64,000 nt of DNA from Nemania diffusa (taxonomy: Eukaryota; Ascomycota; Sordariomycetes; Xylariales; Xylariaceae). The stretch covers positions 4,308,501 to 4,372,500 of the forward strand of contig JBBPUQ010000003.1 of the NCBI GenBank assembly GCA_038501195.1, written 5' to 3'. Made by a program: the position numbers and the translations under genes. This document shows positions 22,322-34,459 of this stretch, piece by piece (the stretch's first letter is position 1; each line of letters starts with the position of its first letter). The notes under the pieces are model-generated. The model worked only from the letters and a program-made list of their open reading frames with translations. It did no database searches and was not told the DNA's origin.

Positions 22322-25300
22322 GGTTGCGATTCAGCACTGATACCGGTAATAACACCTCCAGCTACACACTCAAGAAATCATGGCAATAGCTTGCTGCATG
22401 GATTAAAAGGCAAACAGAGTTGGGGTAGTTATAATCCTCGGGTTGCAAATTCGCAGCGTCAACACGAGCTTGAGCTGGTATCGGTAGGATTGTTGAAACA
22501 TCGGGATGACGTAGTTTGTTTGTCTCCTTTATGGGCTGCGAAGTACTCTCACCTCCATTGTAATGAATGATGTAGTGTTCGACGATGTTCACGAGTTAGA
22601 AAAACCCAATGCCGGCGTCAAGTTCTGCGACTGGTATTTTCGTGTCGTATAGAGAGAACGAGAGTCGGTTACCAAGGAGCAGACAGATGGATAGTAGCGA
22701 GCTGGGTGAAGTAAAGGTTGGGTGCTCGTTATCTCTCCTTTGACAGCTTTGCCTTATTTCCCTGCTAACCTTAGTCTAGTTAGGTGTCCAGGCACCTACC
22801 CAGTAGGGCCACGGCGATCAGTTGGCCTGACTTAGCGTAGAGCGTACCGTACATTATTGGGCCTTTCGCCTTTCGTATCAGTGCGAGACCGAACCCGGGA
22901 AAAGTGTCTCACCTCCACTAATATGTTAGATATACCAATCACAGCATGTAAAAGCTGCAAGGGGCTGACTTGATCAGCATCGTCAAAATCTCGATATGTG
23001 ATCGAATTCCCATGAGAACAGGTATTCATATACCACCTACGCTTTAAAACCAATAGGCTTTTAAGGCCAACACATGGCTCAAAATAAGTGACTGAATTCC
23101 GCAAATTCCGAAAATTCGCCTCTCTATCACCTCATGCAAATGTGAAATGTGAAAGGGATGTTTGCGATCATACTTAGTCTAGCGCCTATCCTATCTAGGC
23201 GTTGACGTCATTCCCGGCGCTAGTGATTGACGTCAACAGAAATAAGTGTGTATAATAATCTAGGGCTATCTACCCAGGTAGAGAATCCACTGACTGACTA
23301 CTTACATAACTACGCAGTAGATAGTCTCTACCTAGTGTACAAGACGATGAAGATCAGCTCATCAAGTCCGCCGAGGTCGCATGTTTTGGATCGTAATACA
23401 TACTTCATACTTGGGTAATCATTACTGGTATCCTGCTACAATTCTATCGCTCAATGTGAGAACTTAAGGCGTATATGATCTTACGCATAGTTTCTAAGAC
23501 AGGGACAACCGAGATTATTCTTCACACCCCGCTTTTTAACGAGACCATACAAGTGTATCTACATGACGAGGGCCTTAAAGCCCCTCTCTGATGCTTACTT
23601 AATTGGTTAATCCCTATTTCACAAGGTAGATATACTGCCTCTAGGAAATAGAACTCGACCATTTCCCCAGTACACTGATTGTGAACTACGTTATACTATG
23701 TGTGTATGGTGTGATGCCGACAACAAGGTGTATTTATAAGTCTATGTACAGTAAGTGCAAGACCCTGATCATAATACGACACTCGATACTTGCGCCAGAC
23801 GAAAAACCCGAAGGTCAGATTACCCCTGACACCATAGATTATAGCATGTTTGTACTTATATCTCCTCGTTCCAGTTAGTCGGCTTTATGGGGGGGTTATT
23901 GATAATTATACCATTCTAAACACTATTGACAATAATAGATACCGGGCTAATTTTATGATTTCACCGTTTGCGGTGGAAACATGGTTAGAAAAAGTCGTAT
24001 GAGAGGCATTTTTATAGAACCAATTTTTGGTGTGGGTATATGCGGTATGTCTCCATGTAAACATGCATATATTGACCTAGATCCTTATATATATCTCGCC
24101 GTTTCTAGCAATCCACTTCTATAACCGACCTGATTCGAGAACTTTAGTTATAGCTGACTAGGCAAACCTGCTCATATCTAAGTGGGTGGGTTAGTACATA
24201 TAGTGTTTGTTGCTGTTATGGTCCTTAAGATTCTGACTAATTATTACGAAAGTTTAGGTAGGGAGGCATGGAAGAAAGAACTGGTAGTGCAAGTGAGAAA
24301 TGCGACTTACTAGGTATAGTGGATTGCTCAAGCATAAAGGCGAGATGCGTTGAGTTATCGACAAAAGGGTGAGGAAGTTTATTACTATGCCACCGTCAAT
24401 CTGGTTATATAGCCCCAGGCAATGGTATGGGTTGGGATGATTGCAGTAGTTTCTACATAGATATCATGGTGTGTTAGGCATAACTATGTATGTATATGTG
24501 ATAGGGTACATATGCGTGACACGGCACCGCGTGCAAGCATACACTATAATCGGCAAATCCTGCCCTTTCCCAGAGCTCCTGTGGTTGCGTTGCTCATTGA
24601 TGCTAAAAACAGGCCGCGGTTGAGTATAAGATTGAAGAGCTGGTGTCTAAACGTACAATACCTACCATTTTCGGAAGATGCTGGGTGTATTACGTGCTAT
24701 GCAGGCTGCGCGCATCGCTGACCGCATCGTTCTACCGGATTGACCGTGTGGCCGCGCACTGCGAGATGCACGGGTGCTGGCATAATACGATATCTTGTTT
24801 CCTTGTGCGCATAAGTACTCAGATAGTGGCCCTCGCATTTCCCCGGTCCTTTCTAACCATTTAACAGCGTGATATAATAACGAAAACCTTGGGTTCCTGT
24901 TATAGAGGAAAAGGCTCTGTCGCTCTCAAGGTTTGGAGCACCTGACGCGGCCGATATCGAGGCGAACGATGAGTGCTTGCTGGCACCATCTGACAGACAC
25001 CAACAGCCGCCAGTCCTGCGGGTTGTTGGCGTTGACGTTGCAATACCGGACGTTTATCCCAACCCAGCCCTGTGGCTGTTCCGCACACATCCGGCGACAA
25101 GTCCAAAGTTCATACTTATACGTACACCTACCTACTACTGTAAGTAAGTAAGGTAGGTGTGCATGTATGTACGTTATGACATACCTAGATGAGCGATGTT
25201 TGTTTTGATTACCGGGGCCGATGGAAGCAATGATGCCCACCCTTCCATTATGATGAATGTCGATCAAGCGGTCGCCCGGGTAGCTTTGGGCAACGCGCAC

Positions 25301-27734
25301 ATACCGTAGGGTCCACAACTAAAGATACCTGCCGTACGGTACTTATGTATAGGTATGACTGTGACTATTTTACCGGCACGAGGGATGAGATATGTACCTA
25401 CGTGACAGGTTCTAATCGGGTGCAGGCTAGACCGCTAGGTCTTGTGTGAGCGCTGGTCGAAACGCAGCGAGTTTCACGTTGGCGATTTGCGTGTTACCCC
25501 TGCTGGTTCGACCCCTGGACGGGCGGGTCCCCACGGGTATGACTCGCTGCACCCAAAGCGCCATTGAACAGGGGCCAATCAAACTGAGGCGTGTGGTCCT
25601 TTTCAGGTGTAGGTACCTTGGGTACTCTGTAAGTTGATATGGCTGCCTCGCCCAAAACTGTCGTTCACAGATGGGCCTTCCTATTTTCACGGGCAGCCGT
25701 CGATCATATGCCATGGCGCTCCTTCGGATCTCTATGAATCTGTTTTAGCACGTGTAAACATAAACAGGACTAGCTAATCCGGGCTCCATACCTCGTCGTG
25801 GCCTACCTACATAGGTACCTAGGTATCTACGCAGTACGTCTTACAAAAGGACTACACTTTGATCCTATTGCCTACCTGGATACCTACCATGTATGTAGGT
25901 ACTCTAGGTAGATGAAGACGATCGATAGATACGCATTTTGCCAAAAATACGAGCAGCTGCCATGCCGCGTCCATTCTTGCGACCCAATAGGAGGAATACA
26001 TAGTCCTCTCACCGTTTAGTGCAGTTTTATAGCTAGGGGCCACTAGATGAAGTCCAACTATACATAAGCCAGGGGTGTTTAGGTACTATACCCTAATGCA
26101 CGGTAGGAAAAGGATCTTAACTGCTAACCAATACACCGTCATACTGTAAGCAAGCAAGCAGGCAAGCAATAAGCCTAGAGAAGACGGGGGAGATAAAGTC
26201 CGGCTGACGGAGGGGGAGAGTGCACTTACTACTACCTAAGCTTTAAGGTAAGTAATCAATATCAGTGAGAAATAGGTACTCAGAGTAACCATCATTCCGG
26301 GAGAGATGCACAGTAGGTACTGTATGCTGTTGTAACAACTCCGCGTTATATAATGCGACGGTAATTACGCCGGAGCGGTGGGTGAATCAAACTACAGATG
26401 GGATGCCGTGTTTGATGAATAGGATGTATGCGTAGAGAGGTCACGAATGTCGTCGACATTCGTGTTACTTATCATTATTAATTGGAATGGAATACACACG
26501 GTGCCTGGATGTAATTCTGGCATTCCTTCACCCAGTATCGGACAGAAAACCCAATGCTATCTACAAGTATCCTTAGACTAGATAGACCCCACAATCCACC
26601 GCAGCTTCACTGTTGGTTTTTCCTTTGTTGGCAATGTTTGCAACGGCAGCTTCAAGTAGTCCTGTCGTGCTATCCTATTGTCTAGATAGGGTGGTCACAA
26701 CCCCTGCCTACCTGGGCAGCTAGAGTTTCACTTTACCACCACAGGGTGCCGCCGCAATCCTTGAGACCGGGGTGTCAAGAGCCAATGACAATCTGTTATA
26801 GTACAAGAATAGAGACGGCTCAGCGCTTGGCACCGTGAAAGACGACCCTGGAAAATCGGGCCTGAAAGCCCGTATTGTACTGCGTACATTAGGTAGGTAC
26901 CTACACTAAGCAGTTCTACATACCTCCTTCTAAACCCACCTATAAGTACTGCGTAGATACACTATGAGGCTTATAAGGGCACCTACTGGACAAGGTTGAT
27001 CGGTAACAGGTATAGTAGGTAGATATAGGTAGGTACTGTACAATAATGCCCCCTAACGCTACCTGCGTAGGTCAGTCCGCCCCCAGTGAAGAGACTCCTG
27101 TAGCGCCCCTCAAGACATCCATCCATTTGAACTATATACATCAAGTACCCTGTCCACTCCTATTTCCGGATGGCTCCTCCTCCTACCTAATAGGTACTGG
27201 GTATCTACACCTCCCCACCATTTCCTCTTAAACTATTTCTCTTCATTCACTACGAAACACCCAGGTAGATCCTTTTCCCGCGTCGTCTTTGTTGTAATTT
27301 TTTTCCCTTTGCCGTTTCTTTTCTTCTACCCACGGCTCTCGAGGATTCAACTCGCACAGGTACTTGTACGAAGGAAGCCGTTGACGCAAAAAGTTTTACA
27401 TAATTTCCCGTTCCATGCACCTGAATCCTTGAGCATTTATCTACGTCTACGCAATCCACTAAGCCCACGCGGCAATCCCACATCTGAAACCCCCAAAGCA
27501 GTCTCGTAAATAGTCGGGGGCTAAATCGGCCCATTTATCACATGGCCTGCTCGATATTTTGAGCCACCACGAACGAGCCCGCCTGGTCGACGACAGCTGT
27601 CTGCTTTGTCCAACCCAACGCCACCCTCAAAGGAGGTGGTCGAAGTCGTCGGGAGTGGAGAGAAAGAGAACAGCATCGAGACCTCAACACCGGCTCGGTC
27701 ATAGGGTTCCCTCGTCTTTAATCGTGTCACCAAA
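22322..27734. other. 5.4-kb gene-free region upstream of STE11
   Basis: No gene I can support. A 130-codon minus-strand frame at 24926-25318 (ending RWCQQALIVRLDIG...) is the longest open stretch but has no family signature and no clean start context. It contains a 23-bp palindrome at 26442-26464, dense TAGGTAGGTACCTA motifs at 25130-27220, and a (gcaa)n run near 26150. Parts near both ends should be the long leaders of the PH-LRR gene and of STE11. Confidence 0.45.
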
Positions 27735-30536
27735 ATGGCGATGCTTGCTTCGAAGTCGTCTTTTCCAGCCTCGCTGTCGAGTGCTTCGACCCTCGTGGGG
27801 AACACGCCGTCCTCCAGCATGTCGCATCCAAGGAGAGCTCTTGCAATGCCTGCTTCTGGTCAACCCTTCGCTAGCCCAACCGAATCTGAATTCTCAGATA
27901 TCGATGGTCCTGATGCCGTTAAGAACTGGTCTGAGGACCAGGTGTGCGAATACCTGAGGAGCGTCAAATGCGGCGAATATGAGAAGCTGTTCCGAAGAAA
28001 CAATATTAATGGCGAGAACCTGCTGGAGATGGATAAGGATGTCCTTAAGGAGATGGGCATTGATAAGGTTGGCGATCGGGTGCGGCTGTTCCTTGGTATT
28101 AAGAAACTACGGACAAAAGCATATGCAAACCAGAAAAAGCGAAATCGGGTAAGTCTTCTCACTTAACCTAACTAACAACGCATTCAGGCTTCTAACAGGT
28201 TGACTGGTTAGGATTCCTTTGCTGTGCTCGACACCCAATACACGCCCCCGTCTGCCTCACCACGTCCTCTTAATTTAGTCAACCGTTCAATGCCTAAGAG
28301 GTATTCTCGGAAGATCGACCCGTCTAGCCTTGCGATGAATCCAGCGATTGAGGTAGCAAAACCATCCTCACGACCTAGCTCGCCATTACACTCGGCCGAC
28401 ATTCGACCATCGAGGCAGCATCGGTATCCTCAACCCCAGCCGTACATGAGTAATACGGCCCCTGCTATGAGAGGTCCTACCTCACCCCCCGAGACGCTTG
28501 CGTCTAGTCGATTGGTAATGACCCATACGCGGAATAATTCTAGTCAGGATGGTTCGCTGATGGCTGCGTTACCACAGGACCAAGATTTCATTCGGGTTAT
28601 CTCTACAGGAGGTACTACAAAAGTAGTCAAAGTCGCTGGCTGCAACACGTGTGAAGAAGTTATGCGTGTTACTTTACGGAAGTTTGCTCTCCGAGAGGAC
28701 CACGATCGTAATTTTTGTTTTTGGGTGTTGGCCGGCGTTGACCCCGATCCTAGACAATGTCGTCGGCTTGGTGATACCGAGCTGTGGCGCATTATCAACG
28801 ATCAAAAGCGTCCCGAGAGAAACCGGTTAATCCTCCGGAAAGTACCATCTGGAGAACCTGGGGAGTCCGAATTGGTGCGAGCTGCGGCTATCGGCATGGA
28901 GGAGGCGCAACAGAAGCACGCTCGTGCACTCGAGAGTGTCGATAAGAGGAGCCAACTGAAGGTGCAGAAGCTGCTGGGCGAGAACTGGAGCGAAGGACTT
29001 CAGCAACCTCTTTCTCCTATATCAGTTCAAGACCGTGAGAGGAACCTACATAACGCAGCTAGGGATCTGGAGCGCCCGGCTCCAAGCCCGACTAAGGCCC
29101 TCCCTCGACGAAAGGGTATCCTCCGACAATTTGGTGGACTAAGACCGCCTAGTGAATTGATTACATCAGATCTCACATCATACTTCCCTGATCACCGTAG
29201 GGAGGATATTGATCGAACTGCTCGATTATCTATGCGGAGGTCTACTAGACTCAGTAAAGTTAATAGCCGGCTCAGTGTTGCTAGCAATTTTAGCTATGCC
29301 TCTAGTATACAGGATGCTCTGCCGATTCCACCGATTCCGACAATAGCCGACAGCTGGCTCAGCAATGGTCATCTAGCAAAAGTCAAAGCACGCGAATCCC
29401 AGGGGCGTCTTCCCCATGCTTACAGGGACTCTGTGACTTCGTCAGTCCTCGACACGCTACAGGAAGAGTCTCCCATTGAGCCAAATCGGAAATCCTATGT
29501 CTCGTTCGCGGATAGTGGATCCGATACCAATCCTGTCAGTATCACAGACCCAGAAGGCAACCTCATTCGACACAGCTACTATGATGAGACAAGCACACAG
29601 GGTTCAGAATCTCTAAGGGATCTAACGCAGGCTTTGAGCGAGGACGGAGAGGATGCAGATGAAGAGCTTGCGAGCTTTCTCGCTGGCGAATCCTGGGATG
29701 ACAACAAATGGATGAAGGGTGCCTTGATTGGCCAAGGTTCGTTCGGCAGCGTATATCTGGCTCTGCATGCCGTGACAGGTGAACTTCTTGCCGTCAAGCA
29801 GGTAGAGGCTCCTTCGCCGGGGTCTAATAGCCAGACCGATGCTCGTAAGAAGAGCATGATCGAGGCCCTAAAGCGTGAGATTAGCCTTCTACGAGATCTT
29901 CGGCACCCAAACATTGTCCAATACCTGGGCTGTGGCTCATCCAACGAATTCTTGAACATTTTTCTCGAATACGTTCCGGGCGGATCGGTTCAAACAATGC
30001 TCAACTCATATGGCGCTCTACCAGAGCCTTTAGTGCGCAGTTTCGTTAGGCAGATTCTAGACGGATTATCATACCTTCACAACCAAGATATCATCCATCG
30101 CGATATCAAGGGTGCCAACATTCTAGTTGATAATAAGGGTACAATCAAAATCTCGGACTTCGGAATTAGCAAGAAGCTCGAAGCTACCAACCTCCTCAAC
30201 GGTGCAAATAACAACAAAAATAGGCCGTCCCTCCAAGGATCTGTGTTCTGGATGGCACCGGAAGTAGTGAAGCAAACATCCTACACACGCAAGGCAGACA
30301 TCTGGTCTCTTGGGTGTTTAGTTGTGGAGATGATGACTGGCCAACATCCTTTCCCTGACTGCAGCCAGCTGCAGGCCATCTTCAAAATCGGTGGCGGCAG
30401 AGCTACGCCCACAATCCCCGACAACGCCAGTGAAGAGGCAGTGGAGTTCTTGAACAGGACCTTCGAGATTGATCATAACCTACGACCTAGTGCAGACGAT
30501 CTCCGGCTTAGTCCGTTCTTAACGCCCATTACCTAG
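27735..30536 (+). CDS. STE11: MAP kinase kinase kinase Ste11 (MST11/NRC-1 type)
   Basis: Top kinase of the pheromone/filamentation (Fus3/Kss1, PMK1-type) cascade, acting on the MAPKK Ste7. Exons 27735-28148 and 28212-30536 are joined by a phase-0 intron of 63 bp. The acceptor is gttag at 28207-28211, because an earlier AG would bring a stop in frame. The product is 912 aa, close to MST11. It has a SAM domain at about 63-130 (NWSEDQVCEYL...LREMGI-type core), the adaptor-binding region for Ste50. An RA-like domain lies at about 260-360 (DFIRVISTGGTTKVVKVAG). The kinase spans about 640-905: GQGSFGSVYLA, AVKQVE, HRDIKGANIL, DFGISKK, MAPEV. The linker is Ser/Pro-rich with RRST patches, as expected for the autoinhibitory region. 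All catalytic residues are present. Confidence 0.95.
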
Positions 30537-33376
30537 GAAGTCGACATGCCTCATTTCTTGGTCAGTTGGGATCGTGCGGTGGTTGGTCTCTGCCCTAAAT
30601 GGCTAGAAACCCTAGTTAATGAAGAAGAGAAGGAAGACAACGGCCTAGACGCGGATATGTCATTACGGTCTATTGAAGATACGCCTCTTCTACCACTACC
30701 TACAGGGCTAGTTTCTTTAGAGGGGCACGGCATCGAAGATTTAACCCCGCAGGAGATATTCGCGATGGAGTCCATGTTCGACACTTCGGGCTCCTCAGGA
30801 AGCTCCGAGATTGGCTTACAGGCTAAGCCATGATTCTTTTCTGGCTGCTAGTTCTCGTCGGAGGTATACTTCAATCTAGGATCGAGAAGGCGTCTGGTAC
30901 TCACGCGTCACGGCTGGGGTGTGACGATCGCGTGATGTCGTTAAGGGTTCGAGTAGCAGAAAATGCTTTATCTCCCCGAGTCCGGACTTACTTCACATAT
31001 ATAATACATTGCCAGCTCAACTAAAGATTCTCGTGTTCAGCGAGTGTCCTTAATTGCGAGGGTTCCGCCACGTTTTAATGCGAGGTATTCTGACCTCCAC
31101 TGTTTATATACAATGATATTTGACTGGTAGGCAGTCTACAAATGTGTTACTACAATGGCGAGGTTTTTTCTTTCTAGTTGTCGGGCAGGCAACGGTGGGT
31201 GATGAACTGGCATTGACTGATATGAGAAGCAGGGGCATAGAATAGGAGTAGGCAGACACGAGAGACGTTTGATACCATGTGCATTAGCAGGCCAGCATCT
31301 GAATTTTAGAACTTCTGTTCGCATATGATCACCAACATTTTCGCGTTTACTTTCTACGTTGAATTCATGAGCTGGCTCACGGCTGTTAGATTACTGAGGA
31401 TGATACATGCATGACAGTAACCTGCTATGGTTCCATAAATCGATTTCGAGGCCCCGAAGCATGCTTCGAATGGAAGAGTAGTGTGGTTCGTAGTTGTAGT
31501 GCGATAACTTTAGTCTCGTAAGCACTATTGTAGAATGAACACAGGCAATCTTTCTCTCGTCTAGAACTATCTAATAGGTAGTATTTCGAGGTCAACTCTA
31601 CATCTGAATTCATTCAATTCTGCCTTTAGACACGATTGCTCGGCGAGGCCAAATGCAGGATAATCAGTCGGAAGAGGCATGGAAGTTAGCTCTAAGTATA
31701 GGCACATCCCAGCATTTATTTATGCGCAAGGCCAACCCATGCAGAAGGCAATCGCTACAGTTTGCTATGTCATGTTCTTTGTTTCTTCACGCTTTTGCGA
31801 GTGCTCTCGAAGTCGGGGCGGAAGGGTAACTGCATGACAGGTCTCGTGTTGTCTGAGTACCAGGTGAGGTAGGGAAGCTTCTTATTATAGTCCTAGGTCT
31901 TTGGCAATCTCTCGTAATCGGGAGGGATGACGAGTCAAATACCTAGGTAGGTTGTAAGGAGCAACGAACGTGTGGGAGTGAAGAGTCACATTTGATATTC
32001 TGTGCATTCCTGGATCCTATTCAACATACAAGGGTTATGCCAGTCGGGGTCGTGTAGGGAAATTCAGCTGGCAAGGTGAGCCGGGATAATTAGGTACTCA
32101 GGAGCTAAGAGTCAACGGTGCATTGATGTTAATTTACCTATACTGGATCCTCGATATAATAATACTATGGGTTAACTCAGGTACGCATAGTTATTTATCT
32201 ATCGGCACGCGGTCGGCTACCTAAACTGATAATGACAGGGTCCAGAGTACTCGGTTCATGAAACTTCACCATTCATTTAGTTTTACTCGGCACGTAATAT
32301 GCGCATGTCGAGCAAGCAGCAACCCGGACTTACACGTGAAGTCTTCCCAGTAAGCAGGAATGGGAAGCTGACAGTCCATCCGGAGGGAAGGCTGAGATCA
32401 GAGAAGACCCGACGACGTAATGTCCGCCCAATAAGCGGCGAGATGAGCTGACGCGCAACGCGCGATGGATGGACTGAAGCTCCATCCGAGGTTGTTTCAG
32501 ACTCTCGCACTAACACCGCATAGCCTTTCGCTCACTCATCCGTAGTAACGCGAATGCTTTCGAGGAGGAGGCATAAAAGGGAATTATATGATATGACGAT
32601 ATCTCATATAGGTAGCTAAGCCGTTTGTGGACCTCGCCCCGGACTAAGCGGACTGGAGCGGAATACGAAACATGATTCCATATTCTAATCCGGGAGATGC
32701 TGGTCTTTATGCGGAATTCACGACTCGAGGTCACCAGAGCAGAGTAATAAGCCCAAGTATTGAGACGAGCAAACAATCGTATTATACACTGAGGCCGTCT
32801 CTGGTTTTGCGCCAAGCAAAACCGCCCATCTCATCGCTGAGAATTCATCGCACGGATGTTTCGCGTGCCCGCGTGCCCGCGTGCCCGCCGCCATTCTATA
32901 CTACCTAGCTAGGATTACAAGCGTTGTACAAAAGAGACCCGTTAGGTCATATATGCTATTACGAGTTCGTATCCATCCGCGTGAGCCGAGCCAGGCTGAG
33001 CCAAACAAACGCCGCTGCCTCGAACCAGCGGAGCTCCCGTCCGAATTACCCCAACCCAATTCCATTCCAATGAAAAAAAACATGATCTGTTCTCGCCTCT
33101 TTTTTTGCGATTTCAATGTCTTGTACGCCTCCGTGTGCTATGCAATAAAGTGATGTGAGGGTTGTAAATGTTCAAAGAGCCCAACGCCGAAAATGCCAAA
33201 TCCCCAATGACCAGTCTTTCATGTCCGTGAGGACGACTCGGCCAAAAATCTATATAGACAAAACCGGCCTGTGAATATCGCTTGTGATAGCAAATCTAAT
33301 CGTTGATGTAATATAGCGTGAAAATGCTGAGGAACAATAATAACAAGCAGTATGGTGGCGTTGGGGCGAGGGGCAT
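30537..33376. other. Convergent intergenic region, 2.8 kb
   Basis: Lies between STE11 and the minus-strand hypothetical gene. It begins with a 95-codon ATG frame (30546-30833) only 9 bases past the STE11 stop, which is discussed as a finding. It also has a gcgtgccc triplet repeat (32862-32888). No other coding signal is seen. Confidence 0.5.
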
Positions 33377-34459
33377 TTACATCCCTTTCTGACGAATAAC
33401 ATCAGTCATCCAATCCGCATCACTGACAAGATCGTCAAGACTAATGTCAACGTTGGGAAGACCGAAGAAATTGTTGGTATCGTCAGGCGCCTCGTTGTCG
33501 TTCCGAGCAACAAGCCCCGCAGAATCAAGGACGTGGTTCGTGTTCATATGCTTCCTATTATCTGTAGATGCTGGCGGAAGACTATAGCTGGTTATGGGCG
33601 CCCGTAGCTCCGACTTTGGAACATTATTGCGCACGCTGTTGGCTTGGTTCACGCCCCGAAGCAAACTACGATGACCCTCGTAAGGGGCAAGGTCTTCATC
33701 ATCCTCCGAGTCATCGAAGAAAGAAAACTGACTCAGGCCCCGCGAAATGTTCGAGTGAGGGGTGGCAGCAGATGCTAGACTTGATGTCGTAGATTCCGCA
33801 GAATGCGATCGCGGAATATCCAGCTTCATTAGGGCACGACGGCCGAGGACTGGAGCTGGGGGTGGCGGCGATAGAACTGTCGCGTTCCTGGAGTGACTTG
33901 CTGGAGGGGCGGATAATCCTCCTCTTTGGAACGGGGGAGGTGAGAGATTTGTAAAAGGGTTGCTATCCGAAGTTGTGGTGGTTGCAAAATTGTGGTCATC
34001 TTCATTATCCTCAACCTCCTCCTCAATGTCGTCTGGGATAGAAAAACTAGGCGCCGGCTCTGGTGTCGCGCAAGAAGGTAGGTCGTCGGACAGGAACCTC
34101 CTCAGAGACTCCGGTGATAAATCTCGAGACCTTATGCTACCGGATGGGGTGGCACTGCGGCTCTGAGTAGATGGATCTTGCTCTTCTGTAAATACGTCGT
34201 CCGATTCATGTAAGGCAGACATGCGTCCACGCTCAGACTCTCGATCTCGGTTTTGCGATTTGAAACCTAAAAACCGGCGTGCGGTACCTGTCCAACTCGG
34301 GGCGGGTGAAACAGAGCGTGTAGCCCGCTTAGGGAAAATAGAGGATGCAGATGCAATGCGGAATTCTCGACGATGGGTTGGGACTGGTGGTGCACGTGGT
34401 GCAGTGAATCTATCTGCAGGGTTCATCGTCTTAAAGTCTGTGTTTCGAAGGGAATTCAT
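33377..34459 (-). CDS. Hypothetical disordered Ser/Pro-rich acidic protein
   Basis: Uninterrupted frame of 360 aa that I do not recognise. The N-terminal 90 residues are basic and rich in Arg/Ser/Pro (RVxR-like, RREFRIASASSIFP). An acidic run follows at about 140-160 (DDIEEEVEDNEDDHN), then Pro-rich stretches (LSPPPFQRGG, SPPPPAPVLG). The C-terminus is a more ordered acidic end, LPNVDISLDDLVSDADWMT. There are no membrane segments, signal peptide or catalytic motifs. The start is at the first ATG (34459); a second in-frame ATG lies 11 codons in. Phosphorylatable Ser-Pro and Arg-x-x-Ser sites are frequent. Length, composition and lack of stops support a real gene; function is unknown. Its leader probably extends upstream of 34460. 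Confidence 0.7.
   Translation of the reverse strand: MNSLRNTDFKTMNPADRFTAPRAPPVPTHRREFRIASASSIFPKRATRSVSPAPSWTGTARRFLGFKSQNRDRESERGRMSALHESDDVFTEEQDPSTQSRSATPSGSIRSRDLSPESLRRFLSDDLPSCATPEPAPSFSIPDDIEEEVEDNEDDHNFATTTTSDSNPFTNLSPPPFQRGGLSAPPASHSRNATVLSPPPPAPVLGRRALMKLDIPRSHSAESTTSSLASAATPHSNISRGLSQFSFFDDSEDDEDLAPYEGHRSLLRGVNQANSVRNNVPKSELRAPITSYSLPPASTDNRKHMNTNHVLDSAGLVARNDNEAPDDTNNFFGLPNVDISLDDLVSDADWMTDVIRQKGM

Noticed and set aside
24926..25318. 130-aa minus-strand gene
   Set aside because: No known domain or signal peptide, and the possible splice sites do not join in phase. Kept only as a note in the intergenic entry.
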